A stretch of 64,000 nucleotides of DNA from Myroides phaeus (GCF_009799805.1 NZ_CP047050.1:1316001-1380000); one strand, 5' to 3'; shown: positions 1-8,201, numbered from the stretch's first letter. The notes: generated by a model not told the origin, from the sequence alone. Numbers and translations: made by a program.

Positions 1-14
1 TTTAATTTTTGAGA

Positions 15-890
15 ATGGATGAAATAACTATCTTACAAATGCGGGATTTGACGAAGAATGTACTTCGAGCTGATTTTTATGCAAATACAATTCCTAAGCA
101 TTTAATCTCGAATCATACACATATTGAGAAGCCTCATAAGCATAATTTTTATACCTGTATGATATTTACCAATGGCTCAGGTACACACGAAATAGACTTT
201 AATAGTTTTGAGGTAAAAAGAGGAGCTGTTTTTATGCTTGCACCAGGGCAAACACATAGTTGGGAATTGTCAGCTGATATAGATGGTTATATCTTTTTTC
301 ATACTCAAGAGTTTTTCGACTTGTTTTTTGTTAGAGAGACAGTACGCGAATATCCTGTTTTCAAATCTGCAATTTATCCAAATGGTTTTATGGTAGAAGA
401 AAAGGAGATTGATTCTATTGTTTATTTAATGAAGCAGATGGTTACTGAGGTTAAAAGTGCGAAATGGAAGAAAAATAATGTATTGGTGAGTTTAGCTTCT
501 TTGTTTTATGTACAAGCGAACAGAATGTTGTTACACGGAGAATCATTTAAGGTGGTTGCAAATATGCATTACAATAACCATTTTCAACATTTTGAAGACT
601 TATTAGAAAAGAACTTTAGAACAGAGAAGTCTGCTGCGGTATATGGAGAGTGGATGAATATGACACAAAAACATTTGAATCGAATTTGTAAGACACTTGT
701 TGATAAAACGACAACAGATATAATATTGGATAGAGTAGTGCTTGAAGCAAAACGTATGCTTTTATATACAGGGAAAAGTTTTAGTGATATAGCAGTGATT
801 TTAGGCTATGAAGATTACTCTTATTTTTCAAAAGTATTCAAGAAGAAAACAGGCTATACACCGAAAGATTTTATGAAGAAATATGAATAA
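15..890 (+). CDS. AraC-family transcriptional regulator
   Basis: Predicted DNA-binding regulator with a cupin-type sensor domain at the N terminus (about residues 30-100, with motifs KHNFYTCMIF and APGQTHSWEL) and two helix-turn-helix motifs at the C terminus (about residues 200-290, ending in the family signature SFSDIAVILGYEDYSYFSKVF ... GYTPKDF). About 291 residues is normal for the family. I use the ATG at 15; a TTG two codons upstream is possible but there is a stop just before it, so the gene is complete. The ligand cannot be told from sequence. A strong hairpin terminator follows directly. The target genes are unknown; the gene to its left is outside the window. Confidence 0.9.
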   Translation: MDEITILQMRDLTKNVLRADFYANTIPKHLISNHTHIEKPHKHNFYTCMIFTNGSGTHEIDFNSFEVKRGAVFMLAPGQTHSWELSADIDGYIFFHTQEFFDLFFVRETVREYPVFKSAIYPNGFMVEEKEIDSIVYLMKQMVTEVKSAKWKKNNVLVSLASLFYVQANRMLLHGESFKVVANMHYNNHFQHFEDLLEKNFRTEKSAAVYGEWMNMTQKHLNRICKTLVDKTTTDIILDRVVLEAKRMLLYTGKSFSDIAVILGYEDYSYFSKVFKKKTGYTPKDFMKKYE

Positions 891-897
891 AAAAAAA

Positions 898-926
898 CTC
901 CTTAATTTCTTAAGGAGTTTTTTGTT
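898..926. terminator. Bidirectional intrinsic terminator
   Basis: CTCCTTAA-TTTC-TTAAGGAG hairpin with a T-run on the right and an A-run on the left. It can end the AraC gene on the plus strand and the tRNA-Trp transcript on the minus strand. Confidence 0.85.
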
Positions 927-932
927 GATCTG

Positions 933-1003
933 CACGGGTGGAGGGATTCGAACCCCCATCAACGGTTTTGGAGACCGCTATTCTACCCTTGAACTACACC
1001 CGT
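933..1003 (-). tRNA. tRNA-Trp (anticodon CCA)
   Basis: Minus strand reads ACGGGTG...CACCCGT, a perfect 7-bp acceptor stem, with discriminator G, a T-arm GGGGGTTCGAATCCCTC and the anticodon loop CTCCAAA, giving anticodon CCA. The 3' CCA is not encoded (GCA follows). Tryptophan tRNAs with G73 are the norm. It is located between the AraC gene and a DUF983 gene, both unrelated. Confidence 0.95.
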
Positions 1004-1050
1004 TTGTGTTTTTCAGTGGTGCAAATATAAAGAACTTTTATTTAATAATC

Positions 1051-1419
1051 CTACTCTTTTTTATAAAACATATTCAGCCACATAATTCTTGATAATCTAT
1101 AGTTGAACGTCCATAAAATAAAGACTACGAAGACAATTGCAATGAAAGTTTGTAGTAAATTGATATTCAGGCCAAAACCTGCGTTTAAAATATAGCGAAC
1201 TACCATTACTGCTACCATTTCAGCTACTGTAAGAGCATAACTCATATACATCGCACCGAAATAAAAACCTGTTTCTCTGTGAAAATTATATCCACAAGAA
1301 GTACAATCTTTAGTCATTTTCGGCATTCTGAACGTAACAGGATTCCCATTATCGTGAAAAATCTTCTCTTTCCCACAGTTTGGACATTTACCGCTAACAA
1401 CTCTACTGATATAAGACAT
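1051..1419 (-). CDS. DUF983 family protein (zinc ribbon plus two membrane helices)
   Basis: A 122-residue protein. It starts with a zinc-ribbon-like module: CPNCGK (residues 12-17) and CTSCGYNF (about 39-46). Two hydrophobic stretches follow (about 56-78 and 88-108), then a basic C-terminal end. This order and length match the DUF983 family, common in Bacteroidota and alphaproteobacteria; its biochemical role is unknown. It is probably an inner-membrane protein with the zinc ribbon in the cytoplasm. It stands alone, upstream of tRNA-Trp on the same strand. Confidence 0.85.
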   Translation of the reverse strand: MSYISRVVSGKCPNCGKEKIFHDNGNPVTFRMPKMTKDCTSCGYNFHRETGFYFGAMYMSYALTVAEMVAVMVVRYILNAGFGLNINLLQTFIAIVFVVFILWTFNYRLSRIMWLNMFYKKE

Positions 1420-1551
1420 AATCTAATTTTTGTGCAAATTTCGTGAAAAAATATGAATTCAATCCGTTTAATACACTTGTATTTTTGTATAATTCGGACA
1501 TTATTTGGTTAGATAAGGTTTGTAGATAAAAAAGAACAAAAAAAAAGGAGA

Positions 1552-2280
1552 TTAATAATCTCCTTCTTCTTCGTTATACTGTACTTCCCCATTTCCATTT
1601 GAATTCTCTTCTCTTATCTCTAAGTATTCAAGAGGACTTCTTTGAGTAGGTTCGTTATAATAATCATCATATTCTTTAGATAGGTTTAAAATTTCTTCTA
1701 AAGTAAGTACTTTTTCATCTTCTACTCCTTCTTCTAAATTAGCAACTTCATATTTCTTTTGAAGTTTTAGTTTTTTACCTTCAAGTTGTTTTCTTGCTAT
1801 ATCTCTTTGAGCGTAATAGATCTTACGGTCTTTACTATATCTTCTATAAATCTCTTTAACGTTAGCTTTGTATTCAGTTTCTAACTCTTTTAATTCAGTT
1901 TTATAATCTGTTTCACCAGCTTTAGCTTCCTCAATTTCTTTTTTGATTTTTGTCCAATTCTCAAGTTGATCCTCTGTTAATGTACGCTCAATGAACTGAG
2001 TATATCCAATAACAAGGTCACGACGATTCATTTTTAATTCAGCTGGATCAATATCTGTTTTTGAATTAAGATTTTGTAAATCTCTTTTAATGAATTCATT
2101 TTTGATTGTAAAAGCTGCAGTTTGTTTAGATGTCAATCCTAATTCAGAAGTGTTTTCAAGAATTTCTCTGATATCTAAGTATTCGATTTTTGGTTTGGTT
2201 TCAACCTTTTTCGATTTACGTTGTCCATACACTGAGCTCAGTGATGTTAATATTAAAAATAAGAATATAACCTTTTTCAT
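1552..2280 (-). CDS. Secreted coiled-coil protein, Spy/LTxxQ-like character
   Basis: A 242-residue protein with a clear signal peptide (MKKVIFLFLILTSLSSVYGQ, cleavage near residue 19). The mature part is highly charged and helical. It contains LTSKQ (about 49) and LTEDQLENW (about 101), reminiscent of the LTxxQ motif of periplasmic Spy/CpxP proteins, but it is longer than those and the match is only suggestive. The last 50 residues are acidic and low in complexity. It is most likely periplasmic; function not recognised. No partner gene: both flanks are wide intergenic spaces. Confidence 0.6.
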   Translation of the reverse strand: MKKVIFLFLILTSLSSVYGQRKSKKVETKPKIEYLDIREILENTSELGLTSKQTAAFTIKNEFIKRDLQNLNSKTDIDPAELKMNRRDLVIGYTQFIERTLTEDQLENWTKIKKEIEEAKAGETDYKTELKELETEYKANVKEIYRRYSKDRKIYYAQRDIARKQLEGKKLKLQKKYEVANLEEGVEDEKVLTLEEILNLSKEYDDYYNEPTQRSPLEYLEIREENSNGNGEVQYNEEEGDY

Positions 2281-3367
2281 TTTCTTTATTTTATTAATTC
2301 AAATAACAATTTTGTTTTAACCTCTCGCAAATTTAATATAAAAAATATGATTTTATTTTAAATATTTTTAAACCTATATAATTGGTTATCAATAGTCCAA
2401 TTCTTATAAGATATATAGACTTGAAGAAATAATTTCTTATTAAGCAAATTATAGATGTTGAATGATAACGGTACTTTATTTAGTTTATTGCAATTTACTA
2501 CATTGTTGTAGTATATTAAAGTAAATTATTAATTTTTTGATTTAGATTTATTCTTTTTGTCTTTATCTGTGTAAATGTATGTGTTTATTAACACAAGTTG
2601 TTTTTTTGTGTATTACTGTAGTTAAATGTATTGGTAAATATTGCGATTATTAATGATCTATCATTGGTGAGGGAAGTGGTGTCTTGAGATTGTTTTTAAA
2701 AGTTAAGTGAATGTTACTGAGTGTTTTTTGTTGTCTCTATAAATTCATTTAAGAATAGACTTTTTCTTGAAAAGTTAATCAATGAATAGTTATGTTAATG
2801 GTGATTACTTATAGGTGGATTGTAATATTCTTACTCATTATTTATTAGAAAAAGAATGTTTTTGGAGTAAAAAGAGTTGTGTTTTTGTCACTTTATTCCC
2901 CAAATATATAAAAATGAGTGATTTTTTATTGTTATTAGTATGTTGTTTTTTATTTTATAAGTTATTGGTTGTTAGTGTTTTGTTTTTTGTTTACGTGGTA
3001 ATTAGCATATTGTAGCCCATTACTTAATATACGTATTTGTTAGGCTTATAGGGCATTTCTCCGACAATACTCCGACAATGCTCCGAGAATACTGGCTTTA
3101 TAAGGATTTAGTCGGACAATAGTCAGATGAGTGTCGGAGTATCTTTGATTAAAAGTGTTTTTTGTATTGGTGATTTTATACTTATAATGTTAGTAATAAG
3201 AACTATGATTTGGGAGAATGGGCACTTAGATTTAACTTTAATTCAAGGATTAGGATTAAGAAATTTGTGATTGAGTTATGATTGAAGTTGTTATAGTTTT
3301 TTAACTTCGTTGTATTATAACTTTTTGAATTTTGAAAAGGATATATAGAAACGAAAACAGAGAAGTT
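2281..3367. other. Long AT-rich intergenic region
   Basis: About 1.09 kb without a credible gene. The one short open frame (2815-3015) is low-complexity, hydrophobic and T-rich and looks random. The only structured element is the TCCGACAAT repeat cluster at 3059-3142, annotated separately. I see no tRNA, no clear terminator and no strong promoter apart from general AT-richness upstream of the epimerase gene. Confidence 0.6.
3059..3142. repeat. 11-bp tandem repeat with an inverted partner
   Basis: Three tandem 11-bp units CTCCGACAATA / CTCCGACAATG / CTCCGAGAATA at 3059-3091. About 40 bp later comes an inverted partner: ATACTCCGACA at 3067-3077 has its exact reverse complement TGTCGGAGTAT at 3132-3142, with a further GTCGGACAAT between. 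The cluster is GC-richer than its AT-rich surroundings and could fold as one long imperfect hairpin. Function unknown. Confidence 0.7.
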
Positions 3368-4300
3368 ATGCAGACAATATTAGGAGCAAATGGGCAAATA
3401 GGTACAGAATTAGCTAAAGCTTTAAAATTAAATTATACGTCAGACATAAGGCTGGTAAGTAGAAAGCCTAAGAAAGTAAATGATACGGATGCGTTATTTG
3501 TTGCGAATTTATTAGATAGAGAAATGGCTTTTAAAGCTGTAGAAGGAAGTGATATCGTTTATTTTACTTTAGGGTTACCAATGAATAGTCAGATGTGGGA
3601 AGAGCAGTTTCCTGTAATTATGCAAAATGTTATAGCGGCTTGTCAAGCGCATAACACTAAGTTAGTCTTTTTTGATAATACCTATATGTATCCTCAAAAT
3701 GATAAAGTTCTTACTGAAGAAATAGCTTTTGCTCCTGTGGGGAGAAAAGGGAAGGTAAGAAGGCAAATTGTAGAGATGCTTTTAGAAGCAATGAAAGCAA
3801 AGGAAATTGATGCAGTGATTTGTCGTGCTCCAGAGTTTTATGGTCCTGGTCAAACACAGAGTATTACAAACACATTTATTTTTGACGCTATAAAAGGTGG
3901 TAAAAAACTAAAAGTTTTGTTGAGAGATGATGTATTGAGAACATTGATTTGGACACCAGATGCAAGTAGAGCTATGGCATTGATAGGGAATACACCAGAT
4001 GCTTATGGACAGACATGGCATTTACCTTGTGATGACAATCGCCTTACTTATAAACAGTTTATTACATTAGTTTCTGAAGTATATGGTGAGAAGTTTACTT
4101 ATCGTGTTATTCCAAATTGGTTGTTGTCTATTGGTGCTTTGTTTGTTGAGAAAGTAAAAGAGTTACAAGAATTGTTACCTCGCTATGGAGAGGATAATAT
4201 TTTTGATTCAAGTAAGTTTAAAAAACGCTTTCCTGATTTTAAGATAACAGCTTATAAAGAAGGAATTGAGAAGATTAAAGAGGAGCAGAAAAGAGTGTGA
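3368..4300 (+). CDS. NAD(P)-dependent epimerase/dehydratase (atypical SDR)
   Basis: About 310 residues. The nucleotide-binding motif sits at the very N terminus (TILGANGQIGTELAKAL), followed by the SDR-type helix-strand pattern (SDIVYFTLG, LVFFDNTYMYP, VICRAPEFYGPG). The Tyr of NTYMYP takes the place of the usual YxxxK region, so this is the atypical SDR/NmrA-like group rather than a classical epimerase; substrate unknown. I choose the ATG at 3368 because the glycine motif follows at once; the longer frame from 3332 would add 12 residues unlike the family. It stands alone and ends before a strong terminator at the island boundary. Confidence 0.8.
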   Translation: MQTILGANGQIGTELAKALKLNYTSDIRLVSRKPKKVNDTDALFVANLLDREMAFKAVEGSDIVYFTLGLPMNSQMWEEQFPVIMQNVIAACQAHNTKLVFFDNTYMYPQNDKVLTEEIAFAPVGRKGKVRRQIVEMLLEAMKAKEIDAVICRAPEFYGPGQTQSITNTFIFDAIKGGKKLKVLLRDDVLRTLIWTPDASRAMALIGNTPDAYGQTWHLPCDDNRLTYKQFITLVSEVYGEKFTYRVIPNWLLSIGALFVEKVKELQELLPRYGEDNIFDSSKFKKRFPDFKITAYKEGIEKIKEEQKRV

Positions 4301-4339
4301 TGTTTTAGAGTAAAAGTTTTTAATGCCTTAAAAAAAATA

Positions 4340-4374
4340 AACCCCTCACTACCAAGGTAATGAGGGGTTCTTTT
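4340..4374 (+). terminator. Intrinsic terminator at the island's left edge
   Basis: AACCCCTCA ... TGAGGGGTT stem followed by TTCTTTT. It ends the epimerase gene and directly precedes the tRNA 3'-end duplicate. Before integration it was probably also close to the tRNA 3' end. Confidence 0.8.
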
Positions 4375-4417
4375 GTGGTCTAACCTGGGCTCGAACCAGG
4401 GACCACCTGATTATGAG
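4375..4417 (-). other. attL: truncated tRNA(CAU) 3' half
   Basis: Reads on the minus strand as CTCATAATCAG followed by a variable region, a perfect T-arm (CCCTGGTTCGAGCCCAGG) and an acceptor 3' strand ending GACCAC. It lacks the D-arm and 5' acceptor strand, so it is not a working tRNA. Differences from 22137-22179 are two bases in the acceptor strand and three in the variable loop. The shared core ACCTGGGCTCG...CAGGGAC probably holds the crossover. Confidence 0.75.
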
Positions 4418-4533
4418 AAAAATAATGAAGCTTTGCAGATAGTTGTATTTTGTTTCAAAGTTGTTGAATAACAGTATTATACGATTTTTTAAAAATATTT
4501 TCGTTTCATCCAATTGCACCATAAGTGCCTATT

Positions 4534-4553
4534 TGTTGTACGTATGTTGTACT
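4534..4553 (+). repeat. Left integrase arm-type site (copy 1 of 2)
   Basis: TGTTGTACGTATGTTGTACT, itself made of two TGTTGTAC units 11 bp apart (one helical turn). An identical 20-bp copy is at 22045-22064 in the same orientation. Position near both ends, and absence elsewhere as far as I could see, fit arm-type binding sites for the integrase N-terminal domain. It also lies in the leader of the integrase gene, so binding could repress the integrase. Confidence 0.65.
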
Positions 4554-4567
4554 CAAAACCAATTAAG

Positions 4568-5794
4568 ATGAAAGCAAGTTTAAAAATCGTACTAAAGAAA
4601 ACACAATTAAGTGATGGTACCTATCCAATCAATCTTAGAATTACTATTGATAGAAAGTCTAAGTTTTACAAAACACCTTATAGTGTAGCTCCTAAATTAT
4701 GGAATGAAAAGTTAGGTGAATTTACTTCAAAGTTTCCAAACTTTTTACAATCTAATAGAATATTGAACACGCTTAAACAAGAAGCATCAAAAATATTAGA
4801 TATAATGCTTGAGCAAGAAAAAAACTTTACCCTTGAAATATTTGATTCTTTGTTTCGACCTGAGAAAGTTGAAGAGTTAAAGTTTATAGATTTCTTTCAG
4901 AAGAGAATTGATCTGTTTAAGGAATCAGGTCAAATAAGTTCTTCGTATTCATATTACAATACCATTTGTGCTTTAAAGCGCTTTAAACCTATTGTAGTTC
5001 AATATGAGTTTGCACAAATTGATTATACTTTCTTGGTTGCATTCGAATCAGATTTAAGATCAAGAGGTTGTACGAATGGTGGTATTTCTTTATATATGCG
5101 TAATATTCGTGCTGTTTACAATTCTGCCATTAAATCTAAAATAGCATCTCAGGATAATTATCCTTTTAGAGATTATGTGATATCTAAGTTGAAATCAACT
5201 AAGATAAAGAAAGCCCTTACAAAAGAGGAATTACAGATGTTACTTGATTATGATTTTTCAGAAAACCTTGAAAGAGCTAAGGTGTTATATACTTATTTAT
5301 TTAGCTTCTTTTGTCGTGGGATGAATTTTACAGACATCGCTGAGTTAAAGTGGGATGATATAAACTCTAATCGCTTTAGTTATATCCGCAATAAAACGGG
5401 GGTAGCTATTAATGTAAAGATACCTGACAATAAAGATTTGGACACTATTCTGAACTATTTCAGAATCTATAGACCATTTGATACAAATTATATTTTTTCG
5501 ATTCTGGACAAGGATATAAGCCTATATACTAAAGAAGAGCTAAGGGCACGAAAAAGTAGTGTAAGAGATTATTATAACAAACAATTAGAATTGATAGCAA
5601 AAGATTGCGGTATTAAAACAAAAGTAACCTTCTATACCGCTCGTCATACTTTTGCGACTTTATCACTAAAAAAAGGTGTAAATCTATACATGCTTAAACA
5701 AGCCTTCGGTCATCAGTCTATTAAAACTACTGAAGCTTATGTGGAAGATTTTAGTAAGGATGAGTTAGATGAAGTGTTTGAGAGTGTGTTTTAG
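4568..5794 (+). CDS. Tyrosine recombinase (island integrase)
   Basis: About 408 residues: an N-terminal Arm-DNA-binding domain (about 1-90), a SAM-like core-binding domain (about 105-205) and the catalytic domain (about 215-408). Visible catalytic residues are Arg250 (FFCRGMNFTDIAELKW), Arg359 in YTARHTFAT, His382 in GHQSIKTTEAY and the nucleophile Tyr391. The first His of HxxR is Tyr356, a change seen in other Bacteroidota integrases. I prefer the ATG at 4568 over the frame start at 4514: the extra 18 residues are unlike the family and would cover the arm-type repeat. It should catalyse island integration and, with an excision factor, excision at the tRNA(CAU) gene. Confidence 0.92.
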   Translation: MKASLKIVLKKTQLSDGTYPINLRITIDRKSKFYKTPYSVAPKLWNEKLGEFTSKFPNFLQSNRILNTLKQEASKILDIMLEQEKNFTLEIFDSLFRPEKVEELKFIDFFQKRIDLFKESGQISSSYSYYNTICALKRFKPIVVQYEFAQIDYTFLVAFESDLRSRGCTNGGISLYMRNIRAVYNSAIKSKIASQDNYPFRDYVISKLKSTKIKKALTKEELQMLLDYDFSENLERAKVLYTYLFSFFCRGMNFTDIAELKWDDINSNRFSYIRNKTGVAINVKIPDNKDLDTILNYFRIYRPFDTNYIFSILDKDISLYTKEELRARKSSVRDYYNKQLELIAKDCGIKTKVTFYTARHTFATLSLKKGVNLYMLKQAFGHQSIKTTEAYVEDFSKDELDEVFESVF

Positions 5795-6042
5795 TTTATA
5801 AAGTTATTCCTTTGCAACATAGCAGTGATAATTGGTATAAGTTTAAAATAGAAGTTACAAATATTAACATATAGATTTTATATACATTATGATGTTTCTT
5901 GTTTAGTGAAAAATTAATATTGGAGAGATGCTTTACAGTAAAATATATAAAATTAGATATTGCAACTTAGGTTTAGAACTAAAATGTTATTGTATTTGAG
6001 GTGTATACTTCTTTTATTTTCGAGAAAATATGAATGTTATTT

Positions 6043-6125
6043 TTTCGGAGTTGAGATAGTGGTAATGTAGCCCATTGATACTCGGTAAAACCAATAGGTT
6101 TCAAGGGTTCGAATCCCTTCATCTC
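6043..6125 (+). pseudogene. tRNA-like remnant (intact T-arm and acceptor 3' strand)
   Basis: The 3' end is a good tRNA end: AAGGG-TTCGAAT-CCCTT T-arm, then CATCTCT and discriminator G, then CAA. The 5' side carries GAGAT (part of TTGAGATAGTGGTAATG), which pairs with ATCTC, and a D-loop-like AGTGGTA, but no proper D-stem or 7-nt anticodon loop can be folded from CCATTGATACTCGG. It is followed at once by a terminator-like palindrome, as true tRNA genes often are. Probably an old attachment site or a decayed tRNA; identity unknown. Confidence 0.5.
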
Positions 6126-6130
6126 TGCAA

Positions 6131-6164
6131 AAAACCCTTTAAACATTAATGTTTAAAGGGTTTT
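6131..6164. terminator. Perfect palindromic terminator
   Basis: AAAACCCTTTAAACATT followed by its exact reverse complement AATGTTTAAAGGGTTTT: 17-bp arms without spacer, ending in T-rich sequence. Placed 5 bp after the tRNA-like remnant, so probably its original terminator. Confidence 0.7.
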
Positions 6165-6172
6165 GTTTCTAC

Positions 6173-6189
6173 GGGGGCTAATTTAGGTG
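6173..6189 (+). repeat. Short direct repeat, copy 1
   Basis: GGGGGCTAATTTAGGTG. A near-identical copy (two extra bases) is at 6569-6587, about 396 bp away and next to the 3' end of the serine recombinase gene. Too short to assign; it may mark the ends of an inserted piece. Confidence 0.45.
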
Positions 6190-6568
6190 CTAGTTAACGT
6201 AGTGTAACTATCTATTTTAAAGAGCCAAGGATAGACATTTTCTAAATCACTTTACGATTCAATACAATATCCTTACATCTATTATTCTAAAATACAAGAG
6301 GAAAACTGTTGAGTTATTTTTTATTATCACTCAAAAATTTCATTATTTATCTTTTACTCACTACTTTGTTTTTTGTTTGCTTGTTGCATAAGTAGTAAAA
6401 GCCCTCGATCTTCTTTGGTTTCAGTTGATATTTTTTTTATTCATATGGTGGACATTTCTCACAATTGTTCTAATAAAGCTCTATCTGGTTTGAGTTTAGA
6501 TTAAGCTATAATAAAACCCATTAGCGTATTATTTATTAAAGAGTTGTCTTTTAAAAAAGACAGATTAA

Positions 6569-6587
6569 GGGGGCTAATTTTCAGGTG
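6569..6587 (+). repeat. Short direct repeat, copy 2
   Basis: GGGGGCTAATTTTCAGGTG, matching 6173-6189 apart from two extra bases. It lies 12 bp beyond the stop codon of the serine recombinase gene. Confidence 0.45.
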
Positions 6588-6599
6588 AAAATAGCTACT

Positions 6600-7205
6600 T
6601 TATGTAAATAAATTCGAATTATTCTTCACAAAACTTGTAACAGTTAATCTATGAACTCCTAAAATCCGACCTATAGCGCTATAAGAAACATTCTTATCTA
6701 GAAGTTCTTTAATCTTCTTTTCTTGACCTGTTAATTTCGTTTTAGCAGACTTACTTCCTACAGGACGACCAAGAATAACTCCTTCAGCTTTTTTACGTGC
6801 TAAAGCTTCTTTTGTGCGTTGTGAGATTAGATTTCTTTCAATCTCAGCAGATAATCCAAAGGCAAAGGCTAAAACTTTTGAATTAATGTCACTTCCTAAA
6901 CGATAATTATCTTTAATTGTCCAAACTTGTATATCACGATTCATGCACTCGTTTAAAACTCCCATAATCATTAATAGGTTACGTCCAAGACGTGACAGTT
7001 CTGAACAAATAAGAATATCATCCTTTTTCATTTTTTTAAGAAGCTTTCCTAACTTTCGATCATCGACTTGTTTCGAGCCTGAAATAGTTTCCTCTATCCA
7101 ACGGCTAACTATAATGTTTTGCTTTTCACAAAAATGGTTGATTTCAAATCGTTGATTCTCTACCGTTTGTTTGTCGGTACTTACTCTAATATATCCGTAT
7201 ATCAT
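6600..7205 (-). CDS. Serine recombinase, Mpi/Hin-type DNA invertase
   Basis: A 201-residue small serine recombinase. Residues 1-135 are the resolvase/invertase catalytic domain: Ser9 in YGYIRVSTDKQTVENQR is the nucleophile, and ELSRLGRN and the E-helix AEIERNLISQRTKEAL are intact. A linker with GRPVGS leads to a C-terminal helix-turn-helix (YSAIGRILGVHRLTVTSFV). Length and motifs fit the DNA invertase group, in particular the Bacteroides Mpi type that flips many promoters. Its gene begins 84 bp from the left arm of a 21-bp inverted repeat (7289-7309 / 9046-9066) that frames the restriction specificity cassettes, so it is the obvious candidate to flip that segment. Confidence 0.93.
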   Translation of the reverse strand: MIYGYIRVSTDKQTVENQRFEINHFCEKQNIIVSRWIEETISGSKQVDDRKLGKLLKKMKKDDILICSELSRLGRNLLMIMGVLNECMNRDIQVWTIKDNYRLGSDINSKVLAFAFGLSAEIERNLISQRTKEALARKKAEGVILGRPVGSKSAKTKLTGQEKKIKELLDKNVSYSAIGRILGVHRLTVTSFVKNNSNLFT

Positions 7206-7287
7206 ATTGTGTAAATTTTATACAAAAATGGTTTAAAATAAACACTTACTGACTAAAATAAATATAGACATTTAATATAACTGTAAA

Positions 7288-8199
7288 ATGAGCATTTATT
7301 TTGAACAATATTATAATATTTCATTTTTTAATACCTCTGGTAGTTGGATTGTTTTAAGTGAAATTGAGCAACGTATAAAAGCTAAAATTGAAGCTGTTGG
7401 AATACCATTAAAAGATTGGGATATTAATATTTATAGAGGAATACTTACAGGATATAATGAAGCGTTTATTATTGATGGCAAGAAGAAAGATGAGCTTATA
7501 GCTTCTGATCCAAAATCTGCTGAAATTGTACGGCCGTTACTTAGAGGACGTGATATTAAGCGTTATTCTTATGAATTTGCTGATTTATACATAATTACAA
7601 CTTTCCCAAGTTTAAAAATAGACATTGAGCAATATCCTGCTGTAAAAGAGCACCTTATGAGTTTTGGGTATGATAGATTAAAACAAACTGGAGAGAAAGG
7701 GAGTAGAAAAAAGACTAATAATCAATGGTTTGAAACTCAAGATACGATAGCTTATTGGGAGGATTTTTCTAAACAGAAAATTGTATATATTGAAATAATG
7801 ACTGACAATCCAGATGAAGGTTATGAATTTCCTTGCTTTTCATATGATGAAGAAAAAAGTATTGCTTTAAATACTGCATACGTCATGACCGGTGATATTA
7901 AAGAATTAAAGTATATTTTAGGTGTATTAAATTCAAAATTAGGCAAACAGCTTGTTAAATATTATGCTTTACAATTACAACAAAGACAATACAGAATGTT
8001 GAGTCAGTATGTCTCTAATTTTCCATTACCAAAATTAGATTATACAGAATATTGTTTTTTTGACAATTTAATCACTGATATTTTGGAAAGAAAAAAAAAT
8101 AAGCAAGACTTTAAAGAGTTGGAGGAAATTATAAAAAACAAAGTATATAATATCTTTAATTTAAATCAAGAAGAAATAGATTTTATTGAATTTCAATAA
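7288..8199 (+). CDS. Silent alternative specificity cassette of a type IIG restriction enzyme
   Basis: 303 residues homologous to the last 294 residues of the enzyme on the opposite strand (8183-11920). Both begin (M/L)SIYFEQ, share a conserved block (SWIVLSEIEQRI, DPKSAEIVRPLLRGRDIKRY), then diverge strongly over about 130 residues where the target-recognition part should lie, and end alike (DFIEFQ versus GFIEIQ). There is no methyltransferase or nuclease domain, so alone it should be inactive. Its start codon overlaps the 21-bp inverted repeat by one base. Inversion would fuse it in frame to residue 951 of the enzyme. It ends tail-to-tail with that gene, overlapping it by 17 bp. Whether it is translated as a free protein in this state is unknown. 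Confidence 0.85.
   Translation: MSIYFEQYYNISFFNTSGSWIVLSEIEQRIKAKIEAVGIPLKDWDINIYRGILTGYNEAFIIDGKKKDELIASDPKSAEIVRPLLRGRDIKRYSYEFADLYIITTFPSLKIDIEQYPAVKEHLMSFGYDRLKQTGEKGSRKKTNNQWFETQDTIAYWEDFSKQKIVYIEIMTDNPDEGYEFPCFSYDEEKSIALNTAYVMTGDIKELKYILGVLNSKLGKQLVKYYALQLQQRQYRMLSQYVSNFPLPKLDYTEYCFFDNLITDILERKKNKQDFKELEEIIKNKVYNIFNLNQEEIDFIEFQ
7289..7309 (+). repeat. Left arm of the 21-bp inverted repeat (inversion site)
   Basis: TGAGCATTT...TTGAACAAT, 21 bp, perfectly repeated in inverse orientation at 9046-9066, with mismatches immediately on both sides. Upstream of it the two loci are unrelated; downstream they encode homologous protein. It shows an imperfect TGnnCA-N7-TGnnCA dyad around an AT-rich centre, as serine recombinase crossover sites do. 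Confidence 0.85.
7455..7472 (+). repeat. Inner 18-bp inverted repeat, left copy
   Basis: TAATGAAGCGTTTATTAT (encoding NEAFII) is the exact reverse complement of 8883-8900. Surrounding DNA of the two cassettes is clearly more diverged. It could be a second crossover point or a trace of gene conversion. Confidence 0.6.
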
Positions 8200-8201
8200 A
8201 A
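8181..8201. repeat. Palindrome at the tail-to-tail junction of the two cassettes
   Basis: TTTTATTGAA-T-TTCAATAAAA, 10-bp arms around one base. It contains both stop codons of the convergent cassettes and lies within 15 bp of the midpoint of the 7289-9066 segment. It is the natural result of two homologous gene ends facing each other, and may also stop transcription from both sides. Confidence 0.7.

Larger units (their letters stand above)
5795..6599. other. Gene-free 0.8-kb region inside the island
   Basis: No credible coding frame. It holds a tRNA-like 3' remnant (6043-6125), a perfect 17-bp-arm palindrome (6131-6164) and two copies of a GGGGGCTAATTT...AGGTG motif (6173-6189 and 6569-6587), annotated separately. 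It looks like a scar of earlier insertions between the integrase and the restriction cassette. Confidence 0.6.

Noticed and set aside
883..1092. Open frame across tRNA-Trp
   Set aside because: It reads through a terminator and the tRNA gene on the other strand; a shadow.
2815..3015. Short hydrophobic open frame in the empty region
   Set aside because: Low-complexity, rich in Phe/Leu/Val from T-rich DNA; no family resemblance, no start context.
7288..8199. Reading the second specificity cassette as a mere decayed duplicate
   Set aside because: It has no stop or frameshift, keeps the conserved ends, starts exactly at the perfect inverted repeat in the right frame and lies beside an invertase gene, so storage for switching is the better explanation.
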